Part shown: positions 1-12,221 of the stretch, piece by piece
How positions within the stretch are numbered: the stretch's first letter is position 1
Layout of the letters: every line of letters begins with the position of its first letter
Source: Rhabditophanes sp. KR3021
Taxonomy: Eukaryota > Nematoda > Chromadorea > Rhabditida > Alloionematidae
NCBI GenBank assembly: GCA_963281155.1
Contig: CAUJLY010000002.1
Coordinates: 868,001-932,000 of the forward strand
Direction of reading: 5' to 3'
Length of the DNA: 64,000 nucleotides
Made by a program: the position numbers and the translations under genes
Notes under the pieces: model-generated
What the model saw: the letters and a program-made list of their open reading frames with translations, nothing else
What the model was told of the DNA's origin: nothing
Database searches by the model: none

Positions 1-2056
1 TTTTGTTTCAATAAGCGAGGTGAATATAAAAAAGTTAAAAATATATCTTAAAAGTTAGTCTTATAAGGATGGAGGATAAAGAGTGTTTGAATATGTTTGA
101 CGGGTATGTAGTCGCCAAAGACAAGAACTGTCAATTGCAATTACGGTGAATTATTAATGCCAAAAAGTGGTCTGGCCATGGTGTAGAAGTTAGATATGTT
201 TAGTACCCCACGAAACAACACATCAAATGTATATTCATTGGGATGATATATTGTAAGAAGGAAGAAACGTTAATAGACGCCCCAACCACAAAAACTTTGC
301 CCCTTCTTATTTGAATTTTTGGCGTTTGATGCTCATCTATGACAACTATGGAATAATCTAAGATAAAGCTCTAATGTTGTGTCGTTGTAGCTTAGAATGG
401 GATAGATATTAAAGGAGATATATAAAGAAAAGTTTCGAAGATGAACATTTGAGGCAATGCTTCTTTCTACTATATTTCGTACAAAAAAGCTCTTGAACAT
501 TTTATAGGGGTTTGGATTGAGAGAAATGAATGTAAAAGTAGTGACCTTGTTGCTTGATAGGGTTTCAACAAATGGATATGTATGCTTTTTTGTTTAAATT
601 ATATATAGTTGGCAAAAGCCATTCAAAAAGTATTATATCAAAAAGTGTGCACATTTTAGGAAAAGCAAAATATGTAAAAAAGTTTAAACCATTGAATATC
701 CATTTAAAAAGGACTTAGGTATGCGTTAAATTTGATAGAATTAACGACAGAAGTCAAGCCTTAAACTGGGTACCTAATAGTTAGTAAATATTTTAGTTTA
801 AAAATATGGGTGAAATTGGAGCAACAACAATTAAACATCAACTCCACAATATAAAGGTTTGTGGTAATAGGTGATGTCAAGAAGAGGAAAAGTCAACAAT
901 GGACCACGTTCAGGGGGCATTTTTTGGCTTTCAAGATTAGCACAGTGCCAGTCTTGGGTATTTACATCTATGTGGTGTCAAAAAAGGTTTCCACTGATAA
1001 ATGAGTTCTTTCGATATTAATGACTTTTCCACACAACTAGTCATCAAGTTCTGATTAGTTTAGACAAAAATGTCTATAAAAAATACACCTGTAAGCAAGT
1101 GATATCAATTTATTCTGCCGTTAACGGCATTTATATCTAACAATTTTAACCATTTTCTATTCGAATATGTTTACGGAAACATACATCTACACTCTTTCTT
1201 CCGATTAAGGCAATAATGAGATTAATTACACAAATTAAATTTGCCTCTCCATATCAAAGTGCAACATTACGCTTAATGAATTTTCTGGGCTTTGGTATAT
1301 GCCTAATTTAATGATATCATTAACATCCATTAAAACTTCATTTTTTCTTGATACTAACAAGTCATTTTGTACTAGCAATTATATCCATTTAAAGAACCTT
1401 TTAGGTTTATAACAGGAAATATTAAAATGCACTTTTGTGGATATATACTTTACATATCTTCTATATATTAATAATTTCCAAGCAAAGTCCACAATTATTA
1501 TCATATAAAGTTTCAAGAGGGGGCAAAATAATTATTCTATTTTAAGCTCTTTCTCCCACTAAATAAACATCGAAAATTTGTTTGCAAGTAATTTATAACT
1601 TTTAAAAGTATTAATAATAATCAACTTCTGTTATTTCATATCATTCAAATTTAATGGTATGTGCATTTAAAACAAAATATTTGTATATATTTATTATCAC
1701 TCAATGGATTTAATAGAAAAGACAATATGTTTTTAATCAAAAAATATTAAATATGATTAATATATTATGATGGACATGCTGGTTTCGATATGGTTGAAAG
1801 TTAGTAGCTGAAAATAAATACATTTAGCAATGACGACAGAAGCAATTTCGAGATTCCCTTTCCTTTAGTCGACTAGTTCAGTTTCCAGCTTGATCAGATT
1901 CAGTTTCTATTGTTCATTTGTAGATTAAAGTGTAATTTCCGTAATAACTCCCCATTAAAATAGTATCATTTGCTTCGGCATCAATTACAACGTAGTGGAA
2001 GGGCTAATCCATTCGTGTGTTAAATTTACGCATATCAGTAATGCATGTATTTGCAG
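1..2056. other. AT-rich intergenic, no gene seen
   Basis: No open frame of convincing length or recognisable protein is visible on either strand, and no RNA gene signature was seen. The stretch is AT-rich with scattered homopolymers. Confidence 0.6.
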
Positions 2057-2900
2057 CTAGTTCCGTACTTTGGCCATGACTTTTAGGAATTGTTTGCACT
2101 CCGTTTCGGTCGACAATGATGGATGCAAAGTCAAACATGGCGTCAAGGGTGTGTCTGCTTGGAGTGAGTTAAAACCTCCTGACACGGCACACATTTCGAA
2201 TAGGCTTCCTCTTTTGAGGAAATGTGTCACTTGGAGAACGGGGTAATCGACGGTTAAGAAGCGAGGAATCATTACTAATGAATTGGCTGGTTTAGTCTCT
2301 TTCATGGCATTCACCACAACTTCTGTAACTTGTCCTATCTTTTCGAGTACATGCAAACATCTTGTTGAACCAGTCGGACGTATAAAGATAAATTTCATCT
2401 TTGTGTCAGTCAAAGTACATTGCAAAGGAAGTGACAACGTTTCAGTTCCCTCATTCGAAACATATTGAAAATCACTTTTTAAAGCAAGGTATTCTGTCAG
2501 GTCATGTGAACCCCCGATTTATAAACGGACACAAACCGAAGCTGCAACTTTCTTCAGCACTCCATTTTGTGTCCAGGTAACTAATTTTAATAGTCATGCA
2601 TTTGACATGGGATTGTGAAAAGAAGGAAATTAATTTGCAGAGTGGTTCAAAGGCAATGTATTTTTGTAGCTTTTGTGGATCTTTTCTTTCATATAAACGC
2701 CGTTCATGGTAAATTGTCTTGAACTTCTCCTCCAGGTTTGCCTTTCTTGAAAAAGTAATGCTTTTGGAGATGGATGTACTTTTGAGATACTAAATTTTCA
2801 GCTTCTTTCATGTAAATATTTGCTTTGTCTCTTTTATCCATATTAAGGATTTGTTTAAAGAAGATGAGTTGAAAATTAATTGGATCAAGAGATTATTTCC
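2057..2900 (-). pseudogene. Decayed coding locus, family unknown
   Basis: An open frame of about 126 codons (2057-2437) with balanced, protein-like composition extends upstream in the same frame to about 2577, interrupted by a single TAA near 2520. Further upstream on the same strand (about 2600-2870) two other frames read as lysine/glutamate-rich protein for 20-60 codons, separated by stops and shifts. A Met codon near 2841 starts one of these segments (MDKRDKANIYMKEAENL). This is what a gene looks like after a few nonsense and indel mutations. I do not recognise the family. Very short introns might account for some of the frame changes, so a live multi-exon gene is not ruled out. Confidence 0.4.
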
Positions 2901-3564
2901 TGAAGCACAAATTAAGTGATGTCATGGAGACGACATAATTGGGAACAGATGTTAAAAGAATTAATCAGAATATCTGGGATTTAGATTAAACAACACTAGA
3001 CGGTCTAGTCTACTCTGTTTTTGGTCTATTTTTGTCTAGCCTGTAACAGGTCTAAGGAGGATTACCTTAAGAAGCCACTGACTTTGTAGGGGCTGCTTAC
3101 TTTGGTCAAAACAATTAAGGACCTCTTTTTGAGATTTATTTTATTGGAATAAAAATGATTGCAGTTCTTGAGGATTTGCTTATTATTGATGGATCTAAAT
3201 GCAGGAGAGCACAAGTTGCAGTCGACATTTGCTTTCGTTCTGGAAAGCTACAAGAAATGATGACATTTATTTTAATGATTTTTATTAAATTTGAAAAGGT
3301 AATTTATACTTGTCTCAACTGCAAAATTATGGGTTTGGAAATAATGATTGCCACATATTAAAAAAGCCATTTGACATATTGAAATTGAACGTGACTGCAA
3401 ATTATTTATGTTCACACAAGATTGTACATTTTTCAAAGAAATACAAAAGTAATCTCTCTTTTTTATAGACCGTATGAGGCACTACAATAATTTATGAAAA
3501 AATATTACACGACTCATTTACGGAATTTCAGAATTATATAAAAGGTAATAAAATTAAAATTTAC
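2901..3564. other. Intergenic, weak coding traces only
   Basis: A plus-strand open frame of 68 codons at 3155-3361 starts with protein-like sequence but ends in low-complexity AT-rich codons. It has no recognisable domain and is not called as a gene. Confidence 0.4.
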
Positions 3565-3855
3565 TTATACGTCCTCCATCAACAGAACAGCTGGATCATG
3601 CGAGTAACAAGCTAGTGATCTATAGGATCTGTTACCACCATCAAGACTGTAGTTTGCAAATGTAATGTGCTTGTCCTTTTCATTTACACAAAATTCTCCT
3701 GACCCGCCTGAGATAGTCTTCCTCGTAGATGCTAAGTGCAATTGCTTGGTACACGGAACAATTTTGTACTTATATTCATCCTAACTAACAATTACTAAAA
3801 CCAAATTTTGATCCGTCTCTCCATTATTAATATTTTGTGAGCAAAATTATTATAA
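3565..3855 (-). pseudogene. Exon-like fragment with in-frame TAG, family unknown
   Basis: A 72-codon open segment runs from 3780 to the stop TAA at 3565-3567. It reads as a normal folded-protein sequence (for example KTISGGSGEFCVNEKDKH). The preceding bases TTAGTTAG could be a splice acceptor. Alternatively, the same frame continues upstream for about 21 codons (to about 3846) through one TAG that replaces what could have been CAG. Either reading supports a coding origin. No other exon could be joined with confidence and I do not recognise the family. It could be part of the same decayed locus as the one at 2057-2900, since both lie on the minus strand. Confidence 0.4.
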
Positions 3856-6800
3856 ATAGACTAACATAAATCAGATTGATACTCTTGTTCTGAAAAAGAA
3901 AGATTGATACTGACTAGCTAATCACATTACCCTTAGACATCAGACCATTAATCAGATATCTAATTTTTTCAACGTGATGTCAAAAGATTAAAGGTGTCTC
4001 ACTTAAAATTAGTACAACTTTCTTGAAGAGCCTAGCCTCTTTATCATTTGCTTTATTAAAAAATGAGGATACACATTTTTAGTTCCTTGATATAAATAGA
4101 GAAGAGGTCAATATATTATAAATTTAAATATGATTTGATCAAACTCCAAGCCACGAATAAAAACTCTTCCTGGTGAAAACAATTACTCAACACACTCACT
4201 TTGAACATCTATTTATAATATTTCTTTCTAATTCCATCTTTATTTTATTTGGAAACGCAATAACCAACGAAAATAATAAAACTCTTATTTGTGGTATAAA
4301 TTTGGTTATTAAATTTGAAATTAAATTAAACGTACATGTGTAGAAATGTTCATTGTAATTGTATTAAGTTTATCTCTTTTAGTAACCATTGCTATTCGTT
4401 TGTTATAATGGTCTTGGTTGTGGCGGCACATAATTTGGGAAGTGAAACAAATTGCCTAATGTAGCAATATTTCATTTCGTGTAGACATATTTGTTATTGG
4501 TCTTTGTAAAAGGTTCGCAGGATACTTTGAAAGAGATGGTTGGAAGTAAATTGTTCGAAGGAGATGGTTTTCTTAGTCATTATTTGTTAACATATCTTTC
4601 ATTTAAATGAAAATACATACTTGAGAGCAACAACCTTTTTTTGTCATTAAAGATGCAAAGAATCGTCAAAACCAATTACTTTTAAAACATTTCTATTTTT
4701 AGTGAAAGTCCATCTAAAAGTATGTCTTTAGTATATTTTTGCCAAAAGCTATTTTCATTAACTTTTACATTCCCGACTATCATGCAAAGTACTTTTAAGA
4801 TTATATTTAAACATCATGATACTCTCCTTCCTAACAATTGCGTACTCTTCGTAGTCTTCTTGACGGAAATAGGCTCTTTTATTACAAAAATTGCAGTAGT
4901 ATAAGTATTTAGTGGATATTTGCCTTGATCGCTTCTATTTATTCTATTAGCAAATAAGAAGTATATGCATTTATTGTTTACTTTTTGTGCCTCCTAAATA
5001 ATTGAAGAAATGCCATATCACTTGGCAAAACAATTTGAGGAAGATACATTTTTGATATATTTTAGAGGACCCTTGTTTGGGTGGTTAACAAATAAATATT
5101 ATTCATCTTAGGGCAACTTTCGTCATCTCTATTTGTGGCACCCAATTTTGATCTTCGTGAATTATTTGGATGGCATGCCACCTTCTCATTTAAGTTATCT
5201 CTGTCTCATTTAAAAATGCAATAAAATATAAATATAATTTTTTGTTAATGAATACATTTTTCACCATCAACAATAAATACTATACCACTTTTATTCATCC
5301 CTTTTGGCATTCTAATTTGTGGTCTTAAATCAATTATTACTTTTTACAACAATATAACCATGCCATTTCTTAATTGAACATTGTTGCCTAACATTCTATT
5401 GTTACAAACATTTCCCTTATTCAAAGCTCCTTTGTTTGTTCAAACATCGAAATATATTTTTTCAAAATATTACTTTAATACACCCACCCGTCGACCATTA
5501 ACTTACTTTTTCTAAATATTATCATCATTTTTAACAACCAAATGAACAAGTGTTTACTACAGGCACAACTTATGCCCACAAATTAACATAATTCAATCTC
5601 CAAACAAGGAGATTAAAACATTGATAACAATTTTTTAAAGATTTTAAAAACTTTTAGATACAAACAACCGCCAACTTATTATCATGCCTTAATCTTTTTT
5701 CTTGCCCACATATAAACGTTCTACTCATATGGAGTGGACAAAAAAGAAGATAAAACCATTCATCTAGATATATTTTTGTGGTTTGTCAAATTTGATTATC
5801 AAACACAAGACTTTTACATCAATTTGGAGAAGTTAAGTTTTGTGGATGGTAGGATAAAGTTTGAATTAGGAGAAATGAATTGAGAATGGGACGCATTTGT
5901 TCTGATAGTGGGCAATCTCTTTACTAGCAGTAGTTTGTACTTCAAATCCTGGAAAGCGTGTCAAATGCGGGTCTTTTAATTTATCTGGCATTGTCTGTGG
6001 CACATCATCTCATTTTTGGTAGACAAAAAAATTGAATTCATTTAGAAAGACGCCGGAAATGTTCACTATTTCTTGTTTTCTTTGTCATCAGCAGGGAGAT
6101 TCTTCTTCTATCTTTCAACAAAACAACATCTCTCAGTCTGTAGATCTTAAAAGTTTCTTAATGAAATATGCATTTGTTCTTCCTACTCCCTGATGGCAAC
6201 TCTAATTGTAAGTAACATCCAAGATACTATTTAAGCGTAGAAAGATCCTTTTAATTAATAAGTGATTATCAAGTATAATTAAATGGTATGTGCCATTAAA
6301 ATATACGCAAAGTCACATCTTCCTTCATTATATATGATTATATATGCCCCTATAGCTGAGAACTATAAATTTTTATCTACTCATAAAATATTTATCAATT
6401 TAAACAAAAAATACAGCCAAATAATTATTATTGCCTCATATGTCTCTTGTACTTTCCAAAACATTTTAAAAGTTATTGGGTATATCCTTTAACCTAAAAG
6501 TCATTATGTTCATCAGTCACCAAAGAGACATCAAGTCAACTGATATCATAATTTTGACTTTTGACGGGCATCTACTATTTGTCACAATTTCTTTAAACTT
6601 CACTTTGAAGATTTATTGAAGTGAATGAAATATTACCTATCTAAAAAGGAAGTTGCTTTTAATTGTTTGAATGTTTATTTGATAACAAAAAATAAATAAG
6701 GCTCAACCATTCAAAAAAGGGTTCTTGTAAAAAATAAGCAAATTGTAGTTAATATTTTAGTCGAGGCATTTACTAATTTCAAAAACTCCAAAACTCTTTG

Positions 6801-7897
6801 AAGCAAAAAATAGTTTACATACATACGCGTATATATTTTGGTTATTTGGAAAGCTATATAAATGCTACTTCTCTTCTTCTTCACAAACATACTCACCATA
6901 TATCCCCTCTCTTTTAAGGGAAAACTAAATTTTTGTATAGTCAATCGAGAATATACATGTGCCTAGTGATAAGACAAGACACTCTACTATTTTTGTTATG
7001 TTAGAGATGGATAACAAAAAGTATATATACTCATATATGTATGTATAATGATAATACTTAAATTCTCAAGCTTAAACTTTTCTTATTTGGCAATACTTTT
7101 GATTTTCATGACACAAACATTCCGAGATTTATATTGTTTGTTGTGTTTCTAATTTTTAATCGTCTATTTATTATTATATTTTTAACCCATCTTATTGTTT
7201 ATCAATGGGGGTATAATATTATTATAGAGGGCTAAAAATAGAAAAATAAAGATTCGTGGATTTCATCAAACAAAAATGCATTTTTAAAATCTTTTTATGA
7301 TGTATTGTTTTGTTGTATAAGGCATCATATGTGTTTCATATAAATAACATTATTTATACTGCGTGGTTAGCTATATTTCACTTAATCTATTATTTAAATT
7401 AAACACTTCCAGAAACACATCTTTAGTCTTTGTGTAGTTGACAAAACAAAGCATCCTTATTTTGTTTAATTATGTCCTTGTTCGAGAAGAAATAGCTATT
7501 AAAAGGCAATTTATGTAATAAATCATTAAGGCTTAATAGTTTATGGTATTTTAGTATTCTTTAGATTAGTGTAATCCTTTTTTGAAGTTATTTAATTTGA
7601 ACACTTTGGCAAAGTTATTTATGTAAATTCATATTTTATGTGATTAAAGCTTTTTTGGAAATAAAGGTAATTGCCTGTTTCCATAAATTAAATATTTATT
7701 CATTCCGCAACACACAAAATCTACTCTTGGTTAATTTATTCTTTATTTCAGAAGACATTCCATCGACGGGTCCATTTTATTTAATATTGATACTACTTTA
7801 GACAAACCCAAACAAAATAAAGCTTCACTAAATTTGGTTGAAGACAGACTACTATATTATATTCATTCATTCTATTTTATTTAATTGTTTGCGGAAG
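3856..7897. other. AT-rich intergenic, no gene seen
   Basis: Four kilobases of AT-rich DNA with only short AT-biased open frames. No domain, RNA or transposon signal was recognised. A polypyrimidine-AG (TTTATTTCAG, ending 7751) lies 146 nt before the CDK5 activator ATG and could be the 3' end of a 5'UTR intron. Confidence 0.55.
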
Positions 7898-9430
7898 ATG
7901 GGTGCTTCACTTACTACGCCATCCATGACAACCTCTTCAGGCTCAACTCCAACATTTGGGGACACTTGTCGGGCCAGGAATAATACTAATAACAACAGCT
8001 TTCATTCAAGAAGGGAAAGTACATCTGCATATAATAGGTTATTTGTGACGCCACACCTTCCCAGACTTAAGAATACTCCGAGCCTTTATGGAGCCAAAAC
8101 AACTAAGAAACAACCAACCCCTTCTCTCTCAACTTCTTCCTCTATGTTTGGTTCAGCATGGAATTTTGCCAAGAAAAGCACTTCCAATTTACCGATGAGG
8201 ACGAAGAATTCACTAAATAGATTGTCTTCATCAAGTTCGGTGTCATCAGCTTTGTCTAGATCCCAAGACAGTGCAGCTTCACTTTCGTTTGTTTCGAATG
8301 CTTCGATTGATTCTAGTACGGATCAACTATCTGCTAGTTCGAGCGCCTCCTCTAATTGTTCTTCTGGTGATTCAGGAATAGTTAGTAGGAAAGGAATGTC
8401 TTCGAGTAAGAGTTCGATTGAACTAGTTGATAAGCAAAATAATTCAGTTAAAAATGCCCACTCCACTTCACAAAGATTCTCATTCTTTGAAAATAATAAA
8501 AATATCTTTGCTGGCCACAAGAAAGAACAAAGCCTGGGATCTCGAATCGTATCCGTTCCACTAAACAATCTCAAAAAATCTGGCTGCCGCGTCAAAGAAC
8601 ATCTCCTCTCCGTAACCCGCCCAGCCAAAGCCCTTTCCTACCAAAAAAGTGATCTCACCAACGGCAACATCGACACTGCGACCATTGAAAGCAAATTTCG
8701 CCGTGAAGTTCATATCACCAACAACAATCCTGACTTTACAAAAGAAAACCCATACGCATATTGCAGGCCAGCCACTACAAAACTAACTAACAATATCTTG
8801 TTAACCTCCGGCAACACTCCAATGACTTCTTCTTTCAGCTCAGCCATCTTTAACTTCGGTGTCAAGACGGATATCAGGCAACATGATTCTATCAAAAGAA
8901 CTATCATCCATGCTTCAACTGGAGAAATACTGAAAGGCATTGCTAGTCTAATCAACTACAAATGCAGCTGTCTAAGACATTTCGATACAGATCAACTGAC
9001 TATTTGGTTGCGAACTGTCGATAGATCTTTATTAGTCCAAGGATGGCAAGATATAGCTTTTCTGAATCCAGCTAACATGGTATTTTTCTTCATGCTCGTG
9101 AGGTCTGTGTTGAATGAGGAGGAAGATTTCCCTATCAAAAATATTGGGGATTTGCAGAGTGTGGTTTTGACGTGTCTGTATGTTAGTTATAGTTATATGG
9201 GAAATGAAATTAGTTATCCTCTGAAGCCTTTTATACTGCAACAGGTAATTTTTATATCTCATTAATTTTATTTATTTCTCATTTCAAAGAACCGCGACAA
9301 ATTCTGGGACCTTTGCCTAAAAATAATCAACAAATATTCAGAAGATATGCTTAAGCTAAACTCTTCGGCCAACTTCTTCAGCCAAGTCTTAACTGATCTC
9401 AAAAGGCTTTCTTCTTCTCAAACATTTTAA
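7898..9430 (+). CDS. CDK5R1-like: CDK5 activator, p35-like
   Basis: Regulatory subunit that binds and activates the cyclin-dependent kinase CDK5, mainly in neurons and at membranes. Two exons (7898-9244 and 9290-9430, phase 0) give 495 residues. The chosen Met begins MGASLT, which fits an N-myristoylation signal (Gly2, Thr6) as in vertebrate p35; an upstream in-frame extension lacks this logic. Residues about 20-330 are a Ser/Thr/Asn-rich, probably disordered region. From about 345 to the end lies the cyclin-like fold: a segment CSCLRHFDTDQLTIWLRTVD, then GWQDIAFLNPANMVFFFMLV, SYPLKPFILQ, and an exon-2 segment beginning NRDKFWDLCLKIIN that matches the p35 C-terminal helix. The 45-bp intron interrupts this fold. 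The protein is longer than human p35 (307 aa) because of the disordered N-terminus. Which paralogue it matches cannot be told. Confidence 0.93.
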
Positions 9431-10246
9431 CCAAATTGTACTCAACAAAAAACGGCAACTTTCGTGTGCTTTGTAATTAAAATGGTAAAAACAGTCAAAG
9501 AATGCTTGCTTCAATTTACGGTGGATAAATAATATATTTAAAACAAATTTTATACTAAATACTCTTTTTTTATATTTCATTTTATAAAAGCTTTTATTAA
9601 TGGAAATACTTTGCAATTAAAACGCACTATCTCCCATATACACCAACTGTTCTTTTCAAAAACTTTTTTGCTGTTGATTTGTCTTAAAGATAAAAATCAC
9701 ATATTATACAGAAGTCTGTGTTGATGATAACACAAAAGTCACCCTTTCTCCACCAATCTCAACTTCCTCTTTCCAACAAAGATGGGTACGAATTGTCTGG
9801 TAGGTAGCATAATCAAAGAAATTACCTATTCATGATGGTCCTAGATATTTTTACAAAATATGCATTCTTCATTACACACTTTTCTATTCATTTCTTTTTT
9901 TGATTTGATTGACCGAAAGGCATGATCTCATTCTATTCATCAAGTCTTAATATATGAAGGGGGTCTAGTGGTTAGATAAGTTAATTTTTGTAAGATAAAA
10001 ATTTGCCACCTCCACTCCCTTAGCAAGTGAATTGGAGTTGATGGGTGCATGTGTTGTATATACGTAGATAGGTCCAATGCCTTCAAAAGCGCCAAATCAT
10101 TTAACGACAGCTGACGCATTGGTTTAGATGAACGTGAGGAGAAATGTTCGTATCAAAGGACGTTCTTTTGTAAAGATTTATTCACTTCATTTGACTTTTA
10201 CTTACCTAAACATCTCCTTTATTTGTATTAATTTAATTTATTTCAG
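9431..10246. other. Intergenic, no gene seen
   Basis: Non-coding AT-rich sequence. A stretch near 9961-9980 resembles a tRNA A box but no B box follows within tRNA distance. The region ends in TTTATTTCAG (AG at 10245-10246), a convincing splice acceptor. Confidence 0.5.
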
Positions 10247-10254
10247 AATCAATC

Positions 10255-10407
10255 ATGAGAATGTGGCGTATGATTAGACTTTATCTCAGCAGAAGAGGAA
10301 ATCCTGACATTCCTGCTCCTACTTTCGCTGAGCTTTTGGATAAGCTTAATATGAATACTTCTAAGTTTTTGAATGGAAGTGTTGGATATGCTAATGATGG
10401 TTTCTAA
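10255..10407 (+). CDS. Small ORF, 50 aa, orphan
   Basis: Fifty codons from ATG 10255 to TAA 10405-10407, starting 8 nt after a strong acceptor (TTTATTTCAG). The peptide is mixed and not low-complexity (starts MRMWRMIRLYLSRRGN, ends GSVGYANDGF), without a signal peptide or membrane segment. It could be a complete small protein with a spliced leader, or the last exon of a gene whose upstream exons I could not find. No family is recognised. Confidence 0.45.
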   Translation: MRMWRMIRLYLSRRGNPDIPAPTFAELLDKLNMNTSKFLNGSVGYANDGF

Positions 10408-10899
10408 GACATAATTAAGTTCTAGACTATTTATTTCTAAATAACTTTTATCACTATCCGAATGCTGAGTCTAAATGTGGACTCAAATCATCTTTCTCTA
10501 TTACCATTAGTGGTCTTTAAAATATTATATATTTTTTCTTCGTGCAATAAACATATTATATTTTATTATCAAAGTGTTCCTATTCAAAAAGATTATTATT
10601 TGTTGTTTAAAGGTTGTTCTTATAAGCATCTTTCTACTTTTGTTTAAGTAACTTTTATAAACAAAGAAAGATCTTTAGAAAAAATATTTATTTTCATGAA
10701 TAGAACTTTATGTTTATACACGAACGTTATGTTTATGTTCTTTAACTTTGTTTTAAACAAAAACAATAAGAACATTAATTGTATCAAGAGTACTTTATGT
10801 AGGATTAGATAAGAGAACATATTTATTCAATCAAAAAATAACATAAAAAAGATTAATAAGATGAGAATAGATTGAAGTTGGTTAGAAGTCAGTTGAATA
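10408..10899. other. Intergenic, no gene seen
   Basis: AT-rich 3' flanking sequence between two convergent loci. Only a 61-codon AT-biased open frame (10462-10647, plus strand) is present, and it is not called. Confidence 0.5.
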
Positions 10900-11544
10900 T
10901 TACCTTCCATCAGCTGCTCTTACGATTTTGCTACTTAGAAGGTTTCCAGCAATTTGAGTTAAATCAGATAATCCATAACAATCTACGGCGGTGGTAAAAT
11001 CCAATTTTTCTCTCAGAGTCAATTCGAAAAGCTGGCGTTCGATTTGTCCAATCTTTGGTTGCATTTGTCTTGAAGGAGGGTAGTTTAGAAATTGAACGCT
11101 TGACACTCCTCGAGATATTTGATTTTTCTTTCATCTTCAGCTAAAGGGGCATTGGGAACTACAAGAGTTGATTGTTTTGAGGCATCGTAGGATTCTACAT
11201 CTATTTCTTCATTAATTTCCATCACTTCATCCAGTCCCATCTCATCATCCGCCATTTCAGCATCCGAGTTCTCTTCACTCCTCAATTCATTTTCCATATC
11301 CTCGTCATCATAATCTTCTCCAATCTCTTCGTCATCTTCGCAACTTTGAATTGGCATTTTTCCATGTAAGCATATCTATTTTCATTCCAAATCCTTCATC
11401 ATACACTATGAAGATAAATAAAAGACAAATGATTAGGTAAAATTTACAACTGAACAATTCACTAAAAATAGGACACGTCATCAAAGCTCCAACAGTAACT
11501 CTAATTTGTTTGTTGTCTTTGCACTTGATAAAGATTCCACTCAT
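10900..11544 (-). pseudogene. SKP1-like locus with frame breaks
   Basis: Three open segments in order resemble SKP1, the adaptor that links F-box proteins to cullin-1 in SCF ubiquitin ligases. 11544 down to about 11450 starts MSGIFIKCKDNKQIRVTVG and fits the N-terminal BTB/POZ strand. 11357-11085 is strongly acidic, like an enlarged version of SKP1's acidic loop. 11106-10900 contains LFELTLREKLDFTTAVDCYG, matching the conserved LFELILAANYLDIKGL region. A plausible short intron (GTAAAT...TTCATAG) follows the first segment, but the joined frame ends at a stop before the acidic segment, and the second and third segments are in different frames with no intron signal between them. I read it as a divergent SKP1 copy broken by at least two indels. 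Undetected micro-introns are the alternative. Confidence 0.55.
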
Positions 11545-12103
11545 AATTGGAGTTCGTTTTTGGAATAGATTTGTAACGCACAGCGATAACTGGGTACATT
11601 TTTAGATAGCTTGTTACATTTTCTAGATTACAATGTTTGGAGTATGATTCATTAATCTTTAAAAAACGCACTTTATTAGTCTAATCTCATAAACTAAATA
11701 CCATCATTCAAACAATTATTTGAATTGCTTAGTTATTAAACAAATTTTGATTCACATGCCTTTGACTTAATTACATAATTAATGTATCATCTTAAAAAGC
11801 GAAGACAAATAACAACGTCCAACAAACAGAATTTCAAAAAAATTCGTCATCATCACAACCTAAATCATATACGTAAATGATAACCTCAAAAAAGGTTGTT
11901 ATGACGTGGTATAAAGTTCAGATGTGTAATATTTATTAATAACCACCCAGTAACTTTCAACTTCTTTATATTCTCTTATCCGCATGAACGTCATCCCCTA
12001 TCTATATCAGCCACGAGAGTCTCTTTTCATTTTACTTTCTATGACCTAATATAGCAAACCTCCTGATTATGCAGTGATATGGTGGTAGAGGGGGATGCAT
12101 GTG

Positions 12104-12114
12104 TATATAAAAGG
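12104..12114 (+). promoter_or_regulatory. TATA box for LITAF-like gene
   Basis: TATATAAAAGG, a near-perfect TATA box, lies 108 nt upstream of the ATG at 12222. This would place transcription start near 12135-12145 with a leader of about 80 nt. The rest of the gap 11545-12221 holds nothing else recognisable. Confidence 0.6.
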
Positions 12115-12221
12115 TACCTCTCATTCTATGTATAGCCAACCAGCTTAAGGTGAAAGCTAGAAAGATTTATTTCAACATTTATTCATAAATATTTTATTTT
12201 AAATATAACTTCATTGACATT

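Noticed and set aside
8323..8628. 101-codon minus-strand frame opposite the CDK5 activator
   Set aside because: Antisense shadow of the Ser-rich region.
9959..9982. GGGGGTCTAGTGGTTAGATAAG resembles a tRNA A box
   Set aside because: No B box (GGTTCRANTCC) and no closing acceptor stem within tRNA distance; at most a faint tRNA-derived fossil.
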